Source: Actinoplanes missouriensis 431 (lineage in GTDB: Bacteria; Actinomycetota; Actinomycetes; Mycobacteriales; Micromonosporaceae). Taken from it: a stretch of DNA of 64,000 nucleotides. The stretch lies in the NCBI RefSeq assembly GCF_000284295.1, contig NC_017093.1, forward strand, positions 6,448,001-6,512,000, given 5' to 3'. The first letter of the stretch is position 1; each line of letters starts with the position of its first letter. The notes beneath the pieces are model-generated. The model had not been told where the DNA came from, ran no database searches, and was given only the letters and a program-made list of their open reading frames with translations. This document shows, piece after piece, positions 36,590-46,200 of the stretch. Position numbers and translations under genes: made by a program.

Positions 36590-38029
36590 CTACCCATGGG
36601 CCTTCCCTCGCCCCCCTGGCCCCAGCTTCTTGCGGGGCTTCACCGAGAGTTCCAGCGGCGTCCCCTCGAAGCCGAACTCCTCGCGCAGCTTCCGCTCGAT
36701 GAACCGCAGGTACCCGGCGTCGAACGGGCCGGTCGTGAACAGCACGAACCGGGGTGGCGCGACGCCGGCCTGGGTCACGAACAGGACTCGGGGGGCACGA
36801 CCGCCGCGGACCGGGTGCGGCGTGGCCTGGGTCAGCGCGGTGATCCATTGGTTCAGCGCGCCGGTGGGGATGCGCTGCTCCCACGAGGAGAGGGCCTTGC
36901 GCAGGGCGGGCGCCAGCTTGTCGACGGCGCGGCCGGTGCGGGCGGAGATGTTCACCCGGATGGCCCAGGCGACCCGTTTCATGTCCCGGTCGATCTCCTT
37001 GTCGAGGAAGATCCGCCGGTCGGCGTCGACCAGGTCCCACTTGTTGTAGGCGATCACCAGCGCCCGGCCGGCCTCGATCACCTGGGAGATGACCCGCTGG
37101 TCCTGCTCGCTGATCACTTCGCCGGAGTCCAGGAGGACGACGGCGACCTCGGCGGCCTCGACGGCGCCGGCGGTGCGCAGGGACGCGTAATACTCCGTAC
37201 CCGATGCTTGGTGGACCCGCTTGCGCAGGCCGGCCGTGTCGACGAACTGCCAGAGCTCGCCGTCCATCTCGACCAGGCTGTCGACCGGGTCGACGGTGGT
37301 GCCGGCGACCGAGTCGACGACCGCGCGCTCCTCGCGGGCGAGACGGTTCAGCAGGCTGGACTTGCCGACGTTGGGACGGCCGACGAGCGCGACCCGGCGC
37401 GGGCCGCGGGGGCCGCCCTCGACGACGGGCGGGGTGGGTGGCAGCGCGTTCAGGATGGTGTCGAGCAGGTCGCCGGAGCCGCGGCCGTGAAGGGCCGAGA
37501 TCGGGTACGGCTCGCCGAGCCCGAGCTGCCACAGCGAGACGGCTTCGAGTTCCAGGTTCTGGTTGTCGGCCTTGTTGGCGACCAGGATCACCGGTTTGTG
37601 GCTGCGGCGCAGCATCTTGACGGCGGCCTCGTCGACGTCGGTGGCGCCCACCGTCACGTCGACCACGAAGATCACCACGTCGGCGGTCTGGACCGCGATC
37701 TCGGCCTGGTCGGCGATGGCGCGGGCCCGGTCGCGGGCGTCGGGCTCCCAGCCGCCGGTGTCGACGACGGTGAATCGCCGGCCGCTCCACTGCGCGTCGT
37801 AGGGCACGCGGTCCCGGGTCACCCCGGCGACGTCCTCCACGACCGCCTGGCGGCGCCCGATGATGCGGTTGACCAGGGTCGACTTGCCCACGTTCGGCCG
37901 GCCGACCACAGCGACCACCGGAACAGGTCCCGAAAATTCGGAAATATCCCCCGAAGAAGAGCCGGAACCAGAGAAGTCCAGCCCACCCTCGAAGTCGTTG
38001 AGATCGAGACCAGCGGGAAGATCAGTCAC
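36590..38029 (-). CDS. der: GTPase Der (EngA), ribosome biogenesis
   Basis: A tandem-GTPase protein of 479 residues that assists 50S ribosome maturation. Two G1 motifs ([10 protein letters not shown] near 44 and [10 protein letters not shown] near 215), DTGG and DTAG switch motifs and NKxD motifs (NKAD, NKWD) are all present, followed by the KH-like C-terminal domain. The first 35 residues form an acidic Gly/Ser-rich extension usual in actinobacteria. Its ATG overlaps the cmk stop (ATGA); cmk-der is the conserved actinobacterial pair. Confident housekeeping call. Confidence 0.97.
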   Translation of the reverse strand: MTDLPAGLDLNDFEGGLDFSGSGSSSGDISEFSGPVPVVAVVGRPNVGKSTLVNRIIGRRQAVVEDVAGVTRDRVPYDAQWSGRRFTVVDTGGWEPDARDRARAIADQAEIAVQTADVVIFVVDVTVGATDVDEAAVKMLRRSHKPVILVANKADNQNLELEAVSLWQLGLGEPYPISALHGRGSGDLLDTILNALPPTPPVVEGGPRGPRRVALVGRPNVGKSSLLNRLAREERAVVDSVAGTTVDPVDSLVEMDGELWQFVDTAGLRKRVHQASGTEYYASLRTAGAVEAAEVAVVLLDSGEVISEQDQRVISQVIEAGRALVIAYNKWDLVDADRRIFLDKEIDRDMKRVAWAIRVNISARTGRAVDKLAPALRKALSSWEQRIPTGALNQWITALTQATPHPVRGGRAPRVLFVTQAGVAPPRFVLFTTGPFDAGYLRFIERKLREEFGFEGTPLELSVKPRKKLGPGGRGKAHG

Positions 38030-38721
38030 TTACTTACCTTGCTGTTGAGCAGATCGAGCAGATGCGCCACGACCTCGTCGATCCCCATCCCGGTGGTGTC
38101 CACCTCGATGGCGTCGAAGGCCTGGCGCAGCGGGTCGACCGCGCGGCTGGAGTCGAGCTTGTCGCGGCGGGCCAGGTCGGCCTCGGTAGCGGCGACGTCA
38201 GTGGCGTCCTCGGCGCTGCGCCGGGCGGCGCGGGCGGCGGCGGACGCGGTCAGATAGACCTTGAGATCCGCGTCGGGGGCGACCACTGACGCGATGTCAC
38301 GGCCCTCGACGATGATCCGCGGATGGGCGGTGATGATCGCCTGCTGCAGCGCGACCAGGTGCTTGCGGACGGCAGGCACGGCGGCGACAGCGGAGACGGC
38401 GCCGGTGACCTCCGGCCCGCGGATCGGGGCGTCGACATTCACACCGTTCGCGGCGAAATGCGGCGCGGCGGGGTCGGTGCCGATCGACAGCTCGGTCTCC
38501 AGCGCGATCTTGGCGATCGACTCCGGGTCGGTGAGGTCGGCGCCGCCCTGGAGCACGGCCCAGGTGATCGCCCGGTACATCGCGCCGGTGTCGAGGTAGA
38601 CCCCGTCGACCGCCGCGGCGAGCCGCCGGGAAACGGTGGACTTACCCGAACCGGACGGGCCGTCGACGGCGACCACGCACGTTGTCGGCCGCTGAGATGC
38701 CGGCCGTTCCTGAAGCGCCAC
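38026..38721 (-). CDS. cmk: cytidylate kinase
   Basis: Phosphorylates CMP and dCMP with ATP. Walker [11 protein letters not shown] lies near residue 20, then [20 protein letters not shown] and the lid segment [20 protein letters not shown], all typical of Cmk. About 231 residues, the usual length. I prefer the GTG at 38721 because AGGAGG sits six bases upstream; a longer frame reaches 38781. The stop overlaps der by four bases, so the two are co-translated. Confidence 0.95.
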   Translation of the reverse strand: MALQERPASQRPTTCVVAVDGPSGSGKSTVSRRLAAAVDGVYLDTGAMYRAITWAVLQGGADLTDPESIAKIALETELSIGTDPAAPHFAANGVNVDAPIRGPEVTGAVSAVAAVPAVRKHLVALQQAIITAHPRIIVEGRDIASVVAPDADLKVYLTASAAARAARRSAEDATDVAATEADLARRDKLDSSRAVDPLRQAFDAIEVDTTGMGIDEVVAHLLDLLNSKVSK

Positions 38722-38861
38722 CGGTTCCTCCTGATGTCCCACGGCAACCAACCCTCCCATTGTGCCCGCCCATGGACTCACCGACGAACCGGGGCTATGC
38801 CGAGAAACAAATCAAGATCAAGAGCTTTCCCGGGTACGCCCCCCGGCGCCCGTTCCTGACA

Positions 38862-39320
38862 TCAGCTCGCGGCCAGCGGCGGCAGCATCTTCGCCGTGAT
38901 CGCCCCCAGCTGGGCGATGTCCTCCGGGTCCAGATTGTCGAAGACCAGCCGGCGCACCTCCTCGACATGTCCGGGCGCGGCCGCCCGCAGCGTCTCCCAG
39001 CCGGCCTCGGTGAGGTGCGCGACCTGGCCGCGCTTGTCGCTCGGGCAGGCCTGCCGCTCCACCCAGCCGCGCTGTTCCAGGCTGGCCACCGCGTGCGACA
39101 GCCGGCTGGTCGTGGTGCCGACCACCCGGGCCAGGTCGGTCATCCGCAGGCACCGACCGTCGGCGCCGCTCAGCGTCGCGAGGATCTGGTAGTACGCGTG
39201 CGGGATCCCGGCGTCCTCCCGCAGCTGCCGGTCCAGCGCGGCCGGCAGCAGCATCAGGACCTGGGTGACGTTGAGCCAGGTCCGCATCTCCGGGTCGGTC
39301 AGCCAGCGAGGTTCGGCCAC
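38862..39320 (-). CDS. MarR-family transcriptional regulator
   Basis: 152 residues with a winged helix-turn-helix of the MarR type: LRMTDLARVVGTTTSRLSHAVASL (recognition region, about 59-82), then the wing ERQACPSDKRGQVAHLTEAG. A C-terminal dimerisation helix follows. The GTG start lies four bases after the deaminase stop, so it is the last gene of a ribA-deaminase-marR operon on the minus strand. It likely controls that operon and perhaps the MFS gene upstream. The ligand is unknown. Confidence 0.85.
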   Translation of the reverse strand: MAEPRWLTDPEMRTWLNVTQVLMLLPAALDRQLREDAGIPHAYYQILATLSGADGRCLRMTDLARVVGTTTSRLSHAVASLEQRGWVERQACPSDKRGQVAHLTEAGWETLRAAAPGHVEEVRRLVFDNLDPEDIAQLGAITAKMLPPLAAS

Positions 39321-39324
39321 GGTG

Positions 39325-39861
39325 TCATCCTGCCTGGCCGGGCGCGAGGACGTGCGCGTTGACGGCGCGAACCTGGGCGGCCAGTTCGGGCAGCTCGGCG
39401 ACGTCGACCCCGGCGAGGCGCAGGGTGTCCACGCCGTCGCAGTCGGCGAAGAGCAGCGGCTCGCGAAGCGCGAGGACCACCCGGCCGACCCCCGCGGCGA
39501 GCACCAGGCGGGTGCAGGACGCCGGCCGGGAGCGGCGCGTCGTGCAGGGCTCCATGGTGGTGTAGACGGTGGCGCGGGACAGGTCGGTCCCCGGCAGGAT
39601 CTTGGCGAGGGCCGCCTCTTCGGCGTGCTCGTGCGGGTCGTTCTCGCCGGTGTACCCGGTGGCCAGGATGCTGCCGTCGTAGTCGACGACGATCGCGCCC
39701 ACCGCGTACCGGGTGTCGACGCGCGGCGCGAGCAGGGAGAACGTGATGGCGGCCTGCATCCAGTCGGCGTCGGTGGCCACGGCTTCAGCGGGATCGGCGC
39801 CGGCCGGCCCGGGCCCGGCAGCGCCGGGGTGGACCGTGCGGGGCACGGCGGTGGCGCTCAT
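39325..39861 (-). CDS. CMP/dCMP- or RibD-type cytidine deaminase
   Basis: A zinc deaminase of 178 residues: HAEEAAL near residue 92 supplies the zinc ligand and proton shuttle, and EPCTTRRSRPASC near 116-128 gives the two cysteine ligands. It lacks the reductase half of RibD. The start ATG is one base after the ribA stop. Pairing with GTP cyclohydrolase II suggests action on the diaminopyrimidine product, as in riboflavin-derived pathways, but a dCMP-type substrate is possible. The N-terminal 30 residues are Ala/Pro/Gly-rich and probably disordered. Confidence 0.8.
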   Translation of the reverse strand: MSATAVPRTVHPGAAGPGPAGADPAEAVATDADWMQAAITFSLLAPRVDTRYAVGAIVVDYDGSILATGYTGENDPHEHAEEAALAKILPGTDLSRATVYTTMEPCTTRRSRPASCTRLVLAAGVGRVVLALREPLLFADCDGVDTLRLAGVDVAELPELAAQVRAVNAHVLAPGQAG

Positions 39862-39862
39862 C

Positions 39863-40522
39863 TCAGCCGGCCAGCGGCAGGTCGAGCGTGTGCGCGGTGT
39901 GGTCCCGCTTCGCGGTCAGGTACCGGGCGTTCGAGCCGGTCAGGTGCACCCCGGTCGGGATCCGCTCGGCCACCCGGACGCCGAGCGCCGCGAGCTGCGC
40001 GGCCTTGTCCGGGTTGTTGCTGAGCAAGCGGATCTCCTCTACCCCGAGCGCGGTCAGCATCTGCGCGGCGGGTGTGTAGTCCCGTTCGTCCTCGCCGTGC
40101 CCGAGCGCCAGATTCGCCTGGTAGGTGTCGAGCCCCGTGTCCTGCAGCGCGTAGGCGTCCAGCTTCGCGTAGAGGCCGATCCCCCGGCCCTCCTGGCGGA
40201 GGTAGAGCAGGAAACCGCCGGTCTCGGCGATCCGCTCGACGGCCTCGCGCAGCTGAGGGCCGCAGTCGCAGCGCTCGCTGCCGAACACGTCCCCGGTGAG
40301 GCACTCGCTGTGCGGCCGGACCAGCGGCGCCGACTCGCCGGCGGCGGCCGCGGCGAGGGCGGCCCGCCACGGGCCGAGGCCCAGGGCGAGGTGTTCGCGG
40401 CCGTCGACCAGGCCGGTGAAGGTGAAGACGTCGGCGGTGGTGGCGTATCCGTCCGGGAACCGCAGTGGCACCGAGACCCGGGTCCGCACCCTCGTGGCTG
40501 GTAAGTCCAGCGTGACCGTCAT
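39863..40522 (-). CDS. ribA: GTP cyclohydrolase II
   Basis: Converts GTP to 2,5-diamino-6-ribosylamino-pyrimidinone phosphate, formate and pyrophosphate. The family signature is intact: HSECLTGDVFGSERCDCG (three zinc cysteines), then LRQEGRGIGL and LLSNNPDKAAQL. About 219 residues with no fused DHBP synthase (RibB) domain. I chose the ATG at 40522 because GGGGGG lies four bases upstream; a TTG further up would skip it. A stand-alone copy beside a deaminase and a MarR regulator suggests a second, regulated copy outside the main riboflavin operon. Confidence 0.93.
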   Translation of the reverse strand: MTVTLDLPATRVRTRVSVPLRFPDGYATTADVFTFTGLVDGREHLALGLGPWRAALAAAAAGESAPLVRPHSECLTGDVFGSERCDCGPQLREAVERIAETGGFLLYLRQEGRGIGLYAKLDAYALQDTGLDTYQANLALGHGEDERDYTPAAQMLTALGVEEIRLLSNNPDKAAQLAALGVRVAERIPTGVHLTGSNARYLTAKRDHTAHTLDLPLAG

Positions 40523-40536
40523 GACGCCCCCCAAGT

Positions 40537-40555
40537 TGTTGAACTTTCACCAACA
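40537..40555. promoter_or_regulatory. candidate MarR-type operator upstream of ribA
   Basis: TGTTG-n9-CAACA with an inner TGAA-CT-TTCA dyad, 15 bases upstream of the ribA start. It resembles a MarR-type site in size and placement; no experimental support. Confidence 0.25.
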
Positions 40556-40600
40556 GCATCCGTCGGCGATCGGCAAACAACAAGAGTGGCGATCACCACG

Positions 40601-41785
40601 TCATCGACCGGTGACGACGAGAGCGCGGGCCGCCTCCCGGCGGCGGGTGGAGAACCGCGGCTCCAGCAGGGCGACCAGGAAGGCCAGCAGGCTGAGCACC
40701 GCGCCGGCGAGCGCCACACTGCGCACCCCGGACGCCGGGATCAGCACACTGCCGAGCAGCGCCCCCGCGGTGATCCCCACGTTGAACGCGGTCGACGTGC
40801 CGGCGGTCGCCATGTCGGTGCTGCCCGGGGCGGTCTCCAACGCCCGTACCCCCAATGCGGAGGCCATCGCCGACAAGGCGAAACCGGCGGCAGCAAGAGT
40901 GACCACCGACGCGGCCGCCGACGTGCCGAAGGCCCACTGGACGAAGAGCGCGACCGCCTGCGAGCCGATCACCGCGGTCATGGTCAGCCAGCCGTTGCGC
41001 GCCACCAGCCAGGCGGCCGCGAGGACACCGGCCAGCCCGGCCAGGCCGCGGACGAACAGCAGCGGCCCCACCGCCGACTCGCTGAACCCGCTGACCTCGG
41101 TGAGGAACGGGTTGATGTAGGTCAGAACGGTGAACGACCCGGCCACCGCGAGCGCCGAGTAGACCACGATCGTCCAGTAGCGCCCGGCGTCCGGCGCGGT
41201 GCCCACCGCGGTCTCCTCCCGGCCCTGCGGCGCCCGCGGCATCAGCGTCACGATCACCACCATGATCAGCAGACCGACGACGCTGAGCGCCAGGAACGCG
41301 GCCCGCCAGCTGGTCTGCTGCCCGAGCCAGGTGCCCGCCGGCACACCGGCAAGCGCGCCCAGCGAACTCCCCGCGAACAGCACCGAGAGCGCCCGCGGCC
41401 GCGCCGGGGCCGCGAACATCGCCGCGGCGGCCGGCGTGACCACCGACCAGAAGACGGCCTGGCTCATCGCGACGACCACGCGGGCGACCATCAGCGTCCC
41501 GTAGCCGTCCACCAGCGCCGACCCGGCGTTGCCCAGCACGAAGACCGCGAGCAGGGCGCAGAGCAGCAGACGACGCGGGACCCGGTGGGTGATTCTGGTG
41601 AGGGGTACGGAGGTGAGCACCACCACGAACCCGTAGACCGTCACCAGCAGCCCGATCTGCGGAATCGTGCGCCCGAGATCGTCGGCGATCAGCGGCAGCA
41701 GCCCGACCGGCAGCGTCTCCGCCGTGACATAGACGAACGTGGACAACGCCAGAGCCAGAAGCGTCACGACCGCACGCACATGCAT
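40601..41785 (-). CDS. MFS transporter (DHA1, sugar-efflux/AraJ-like)
   Basis: A 394-residue 12-helix exporter. The start FVYVTAETLPVGLLPLIADDLG and the motif A-like loop LTRITHRVPRRLLL between helices 2 and 3, then LAGVPAGTWLGQQTSWRAAF in helix 5, are typical of the DHA1 AraJ/CmlA-like branch. It is followed 78 bases later by ribA on the same strand and may be co-transcribed. It could export a product of the ribA-deaminase pair; this is only positional inference. Confidence 0.85.
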   Translation of the reverse strand: MHVRAVVTLLALALSTFVYVTAETLPVGLLPLIADDLGRTIPQIGLLVTVYGFVVVLTSVPLTRITHRVPRRLLLCALLAVFVLGNAGSALVDGYGTLMVARVVVAMSQAVFWSVVTPAAAAMFAAPARPRALSVLFAGSSLGALAGVPAGTWLGQQTSWRAAFLALSVVGLLIMVVIVTLMPRAPQGREETAVGTAPDAGRYWTIVVYSALAVAGSFTVLTYINPFLTEVSGFSESAVGPLLFVRGLAGLAGVLAAAWLVARNGWLTMTAVIGSQAVALFVQWAFGTSAAASVVTLAAAGFALSAMASALGVRALETAPGSTDMATAGTSTAFNVGITAGALLGSVLIPASGVRSVALAGAVLSLLAFLVALLEPRFSTRRREAARALVVTGR

Positions 41786-41865
41786 GCCCTACTTCTACCC
41801 GCCCACCGCGGACTCCGCAGAGGTGCGGAAGCCCGTCGCGCTCCGCTGTCAGCGGCACCGCGCTT

Positions 41866-41892
41866 TCCGTATCGGCGCTTCCCGTATCGGCG
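41866..41892. repeat. two direct copies of CCGTATCGGCG upstream of the MFS gene
   Basis: CCGTATCGGCG occurs at about 41867 and 41882, one every 15 bases, 75-100 bases upstream of the MFS start. Could be a tandem regulator site. The rest of this 158-base gap shows nothing else. Confidence 0.25.
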
Positions 41893-41943
41893 AAGGATTC
41901 TCGCAACGGTCGCGATCCCTTGTCGGAGGGCGAAAGGGGACGA

Positions 41944-42474
41944 TCAAGACCCGAGCGGCCTCACCTGGTGCGTTGCGCCACCGAACAGGTCATCGAATGG
42001 CTCCAGCCGAATGTCTCCGACCAGAACCTTATAGACGCACTCGGTGGCCGACAGATCGAGATCACACCAACCTTCGAGGTCTTCATCGACTATCACCACA
42101 CTCCATTCCTCGGGCGCAGCACCGCTCACTGCACGCCAGAAGAAGTAAGTCGCCTCAATCGCGCCGAAAGCAATCAGCCTACTTCCTTCAGTGAAGTATC
42201 CCGCCGAAAGCTCCGCTCCGGACTCGCGCAAAACGCCCCAGGCCTGCTCGCGTTCCTCCACGAGAAGGGCGATGTCTGAGATTGCGCTGCCCCTCTCCGG
42301 CCCGAATAGACAGAGCCAATCATCAACGATGACCGCCCCTGTAGCGTCGATCAACTCTTTGTAATCCGATGGCAGCACAGAGTCGATCGCCGCCTCGGCG
42401 GCGTCCCACGAGTACGGGCCCGCGGTCTCCGAAACCCCTAGAAGATCGACAAGCTTGCCGGCGAAGCTGCGCAT
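41944..42474 (-). CDS. SUKH/SMI1-KNR4-type immunity protein
   Basis: 176 residues, acidic, no signal peptide. AAEAAIDSVLPSDYKELIDATGAVIV near residue 26 is the SMI1/KNR4 (SUKH-1) N-terminal signature, followed by the usual central tryptophan and aromatic strands (FGAIEATYFFWRAVSG, WSVVIVDEDLEGW). SUKH proteins neutralise nuclease and deaminase toxins of polymorphic toxin systems. It is the second gene downstream of the secreted toxin, after another SUKH-like gene, and is cut off from it by a strong hairpin. It may be a spare immunity gene for a related toxin. Confidence 0.7.
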   Translation of the reverse strand: MRSFAGKLVDLLGVSETAGPYSWDAAEAAIDSVLPSDYKELIDATGAVIVDDWLCLFGPERGSAISDIALLVEEREQAWGVLRESGAELSAGYFTEGSRLIAFGAIEATYFFWRAVSGAAPEEWSVVIVDEDLEGWCDLDLSATECVYKVLVGDIRLEPFDDLFGGATHQVRPLGS

Positions 42475-42659
42475 GTGTACCGCCTGTTCCGGATGTGACC
42501 CACGCTACATTGATGCGTCGTGTGTTTTGCCCAGCAACGCCACCGGCGAGGGCCGACGCCTCCGATGCCATGTCCAGATCCCGGTCGGCCGGGACCCCCT
42601 CGACCTCCAACGAAACCGGCACAGGGGCCCGATTCGAGGTTTCCAGCCAGATAGGACGG
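42475..42659 (-). other. intergenic segment with a possible coding remnant
   Basis: A minus-strand frame here (around VSLEVEGVPADRDLDMASEA) has coding-like composition but no start signal of its own and no family I recognise. It may be debris of an older toxin or immunity gene. Confidence 0.2.
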
Positions 42660-42702
42660 GCCGGTCTGACGTCCGTCTTCACGAGACGGACGTCAGACCG
42701 GC
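42660..42702 (-). terminator. 19-base-pair hairpin after the immunity gene
   Basis: GCCGGTCTGACGTCCGTCT and its exact complement flank a 5-base loop, about 40 bases after the stop of the SUKH-4-like gene. Very stable; ends the toxin-immunity transcript. Confidence 0.7.
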
Positions 42703-42740
42703 ATCCTCCGCAGCGATGATCACCACGGCATGGATGCCGC

Positions 42741-43292
42741 TTACCCCCACAGGCGCGAGAAACGGGCCTTCCAGAAGCTCGACTCGTCCCCGAGCGCAAG
42801 CGGATCCCGCGCTTCGAGGCGAGCCACCACACGCTCGTACAGCCGCATCATCTTCTCCTCGTTCACTCCTTCGTATCGGACCGAGGCCGCGCCTTGCTTG
42901 TGCAGGAAGTAGAGGAAGTGTTGCAAGGAGGAGTTGACAAGCAGGTCACCGTCGTGGCGCAACCAGCGGTACACGACTTCGCCGGATCCTTCTCGCAGTC
43001 CGAAGTAGCCACATTCCGTGCATCCCGCCTCGTGCACGTGATTGGGGGTGATCTGTTCCCGGCCGATCACGTACATCGTGGGCAGCGCGGGCTCGTCGCC
43101 ATGCTGAGGATCGGGAATGAACCTGGTGTCGAGTCGGGGCAGCCCGACATCGACCAGCAGTGTCCGTGCCTGCTCGGGGACCCTCCACCGGGCCACCGTC
43201 GCCGGCGTCAGGCGGAGAACGTTGCCGACGCCCGCCCAGCCCTCGAGATCCCGGGCGTCCACCGAGGGGAGGCGGCGGGTTTTGGTGATCAC
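42741..43292 (-). CDS. SUKH-4-like immunity protein coupled to the toxin
   Basis: About 183 residues, soluble. The pattern LPTMYVIGRE followed by GEVVYRWLRHDGDLLVNSSLQHFLYFL resembles SUKH-4 family immunity proteins. I chose the GTG at 43292 because it overlaps the toxin TGA (GTGA) and has GGAAGGA five bases upstream; a TTG at 43307 is the alternative. Coupling to the toxin gene assures co-production, as expected of a cognate antidote to the C-terminal deaminase domain. Since the toxin is exported, the immunity protein would protect the cytoplasm against toxin returning from kin. Confidence 0.75.
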   Translation of the reverse strand: MITKTRRLPSVDARDLEGWAGVGNVLRLTPATVARWRVPEQARTLLVDVGLPRLDTRFIPDPQHGDEPALPTMYVIGREQITPNHVHEAGCTECGYFGLREGSGEVVYRWLRHDGDLLVNSSLQHFLYFLHKQGAASVRYEGVNEEKMMRLYERVVARLEARDPLALGDESSFWKARFSRLWG

Positions 43293-46200
43293 CAGAGTCC
43301 TTCCCAAGTCATGCCTCGATTGTAGTAATTGTTCACGCCGTTCCGGATGCCCTTACGGGCGGCGTTCTCCTTGGACTTGTCTGTTTTGCTGTATTCGAAG
43401 CTCCACGAGATCCTGAATTCCATGCCGGTGAAGAACGTCCGGCATCCGTTGGGATCGCAAGGCTGCCGCTCGGTGAACATCTTCTTGATGTTGTCCCCGT
43501 ACTTGGCGTAGGCCTGCTGCTCCGCGTGCCCCGCGACGGTGTTGCTGCCGTCGCTGATGAAGGCCTCGATGGTGCCGTCCTTGAGTAGTACCGCCGCCAT
43601 GTTCCGCGAGACGGACTTCTCAACAGTCACCTTGCCGGTCTGCGGGTCAATCTTCAGGGCTTTGGCGTCCGCCTTCGACTGCGCCCGCTCTTCAATGATC
43701 TTCTTGCTCAGGGGTTCCGAACCGTACCTGGTCGGACAGGTGTCGATGTTGGTGTTGTGGACCAGGACCGGAGTGTTGCCGGCGACGACGTAGTACGTGT
43801 GCAGGTCATCGACGGTGAGGTTGTGCACCCGCGTAGTCGCGGTGTGATGCGAGATCGCCGTGATCTGGACGTAGGTGCCGGCGCTGGTCCGTAGCCACTG
43901 CTGTGGTGCCAGCTGGCCGGCGTCGATCCACTCATCGAGTGCGGCCACCCAGAACGGGTGGTTCTCGGTCGCGGTGACGGCGGCGGTTCGGTTGCCGTGA
44001 ACGCCATCCACGTCAATGGTCACGTCGACGAGTTGCTTGGCCCCCTCACCCACGATGACATCAGTGACAGGCCTACCCGCGGTGATACCGGAGATCGGAT
44101 CGGTGGCGAGCACTCGGTCGCCCACATGAACCCGTTCGATGGGCACGGTAGTGCCATCGGCGAGCAGGACCGGCGTGCCTGGGAGGAAGCTGTTCGTTCG
44201 GTTGCATTCCTCTTCGTCGTCTTTCAGCTTCTTCTTACGACGGGCCAGTTCGCGCAGTGCGTCGCGCCGTTTCTTCGCGTCCTTGACCTTGTCCAGGAAC
44301 GTGATCAGCTTCGGAACCAGCTTGCCCAGCTTCCAGGCCGCACGGACCGCCTTGATTCCACCGATCAGGTTGACCAGGCTCCACAGGCAGGCGATGACGT
44401 TGCCGTCACGGATGCAGGAGACGAGGTCACCGGCGCCGGAGAGGTCCCAGAACAGGTCCTCGGCTTCGGCTTTGATGAAGTCCAGGACGCTCATCCCGGC
44501 TTCCTGTTCGGCCTGACGCAGTTGCGCCAGCTCATTCGCGTTGAGGTACTGCGTCAGATCCGTTCCGGTGGCTTCCGGCGGGATGTTGGCGACGGCGTCG
44601 GCGAGTTCCTGCGCGGCGCGCTCTCGTTCGGCCGCCTCGGCACGGTCGGCGGCCTGTTGCGCGGTGACAGCGTGCTGTAACGCCTGGTCGGCAGCGACCG
44701 CAGCGCTGTCGGCAGCTTGCTGTGCACTCGCCGCAGCCTGGCGGGCGTCGGCGGCGTCCGCTTCGGCCGCGTCGGCGGCAGCACGTGCCGCGGCCGCATC
44801 CTTCTCCGCGGAGGTGGCGGCACGGTCGGCCGCGTCGGCGGCGTCACGGGCCGCCTGTGCGCTGCGTCCGGCGATCGCCGCGTCGCTGGCGGCCTCGTTG
44901 GCCGACTGGCGAGCCGCCTGCGCGTCGGCACGGGCCTGCACGTCGGCGCGTGCGGCACTGGCGGCTGCGGTTCGCGCCGCCGCCGCATCTGCGGCTGCTT
45001 GGGCAGCGGATTGCCGGGCTTGAGCCGCTGATTCAGCGGCTGCGGCGGCGGATCGAGCCGCTTGCGCAGCCGACAGGTAGGCGGGTCGCACCTGCTCAGC
45101 CGCGCGATCCGCAGCGGCGTCGGCTCTTTCCGCGGCGACGAGCGCCTCGTCAGCCCGGGCCCGTGCGGCTGCGGCCTGTTCGGCGCCGATCACCTCTGCT
45201 TGCGCGGCCACCCAGGCGACGAAGTCAGCGTCGATGTCAGCGCCCGTGAACGGGCTGACCATGCCGATCGCAGTGTTAGCCGGTTCAGCGATCCCGGCCG
45301 CCGACGTCGACGCCGAGGTGGCGGCTCGAACCGCGGATTCCGCCTGCTCGCTGGCAGCCACGGCCTCGTTACGGGCAGAGTCCGCTTCCGACTTCGTCCG
45401 GTCCGCCGCCCAGAGCGACCGTACCGCCTCGTCGGCGGACTGCCCGGCCAGACGCTGTGCTGCGTTCGCCGCCTCCGCCGCCTTGGCTTGCTGCGCAACC
45501 GCCTCAGCGGCCTTGGCATCGGCTCGTACTCGGGCGGCATGGGTCGCACGCGCGCTCGACTCGGCCTTGTCCGCTGCCGCGTCGGCGGCAGCAGCAGCGG
45601 CTTCGGCCTGTTCAGCGGCAGCCCACGCCCGGTCGGCGGCGTACTCAGCCTGGTCGGCGGAGGCACGCGCGTTCGCTGCCGCACCACTGGCGGTGTTGGC
45701 TGCGGACCGGGCGGCGCGTGCGGCGGTTCCAGCGATGCCCGCCTGCCGGTCGGCTTCGTCGGCCTGCGCCTGCGCTTCCCGCTTCTCCTCCTCGGTCTCG
45801 GCCTGCGCGGCGGCAGCCCGTAGTGCCTGTGCCTTGGCTTTGGCGGTCTGCTCGTCCCGTTCTGCCGCGATCGCCTGGTCCCGCGCATCGCGCGCGACGG
45901 CCTCCTGCTGCCATGCCCGGTCGTCGGCGTTGGAAGCGGCTTGCCCAGCGGCCTCAGACTTCTCCAGGGCCTGTTTCGCGACGGCGGCCTGCGCGTCTGC
46001 TGTGGCCCGGGCGTTCTTCGCGATCGCGGCCTGCTTCTCCGCCTCCGCTCGATGTTTCTCGGCCGCAGCACGTTCCGCTTCGGCGATCTGCCGCTTCCGC
46101 TCCGCCTCTGCTGCCTGCTCCTGGGCGATCACCCGCTGCTGGCGGGTCTTCTCCGCCTCGGCCCAGGCCTTGGCCTCGGCGGCCTGCGCCTGTTCCTTGG

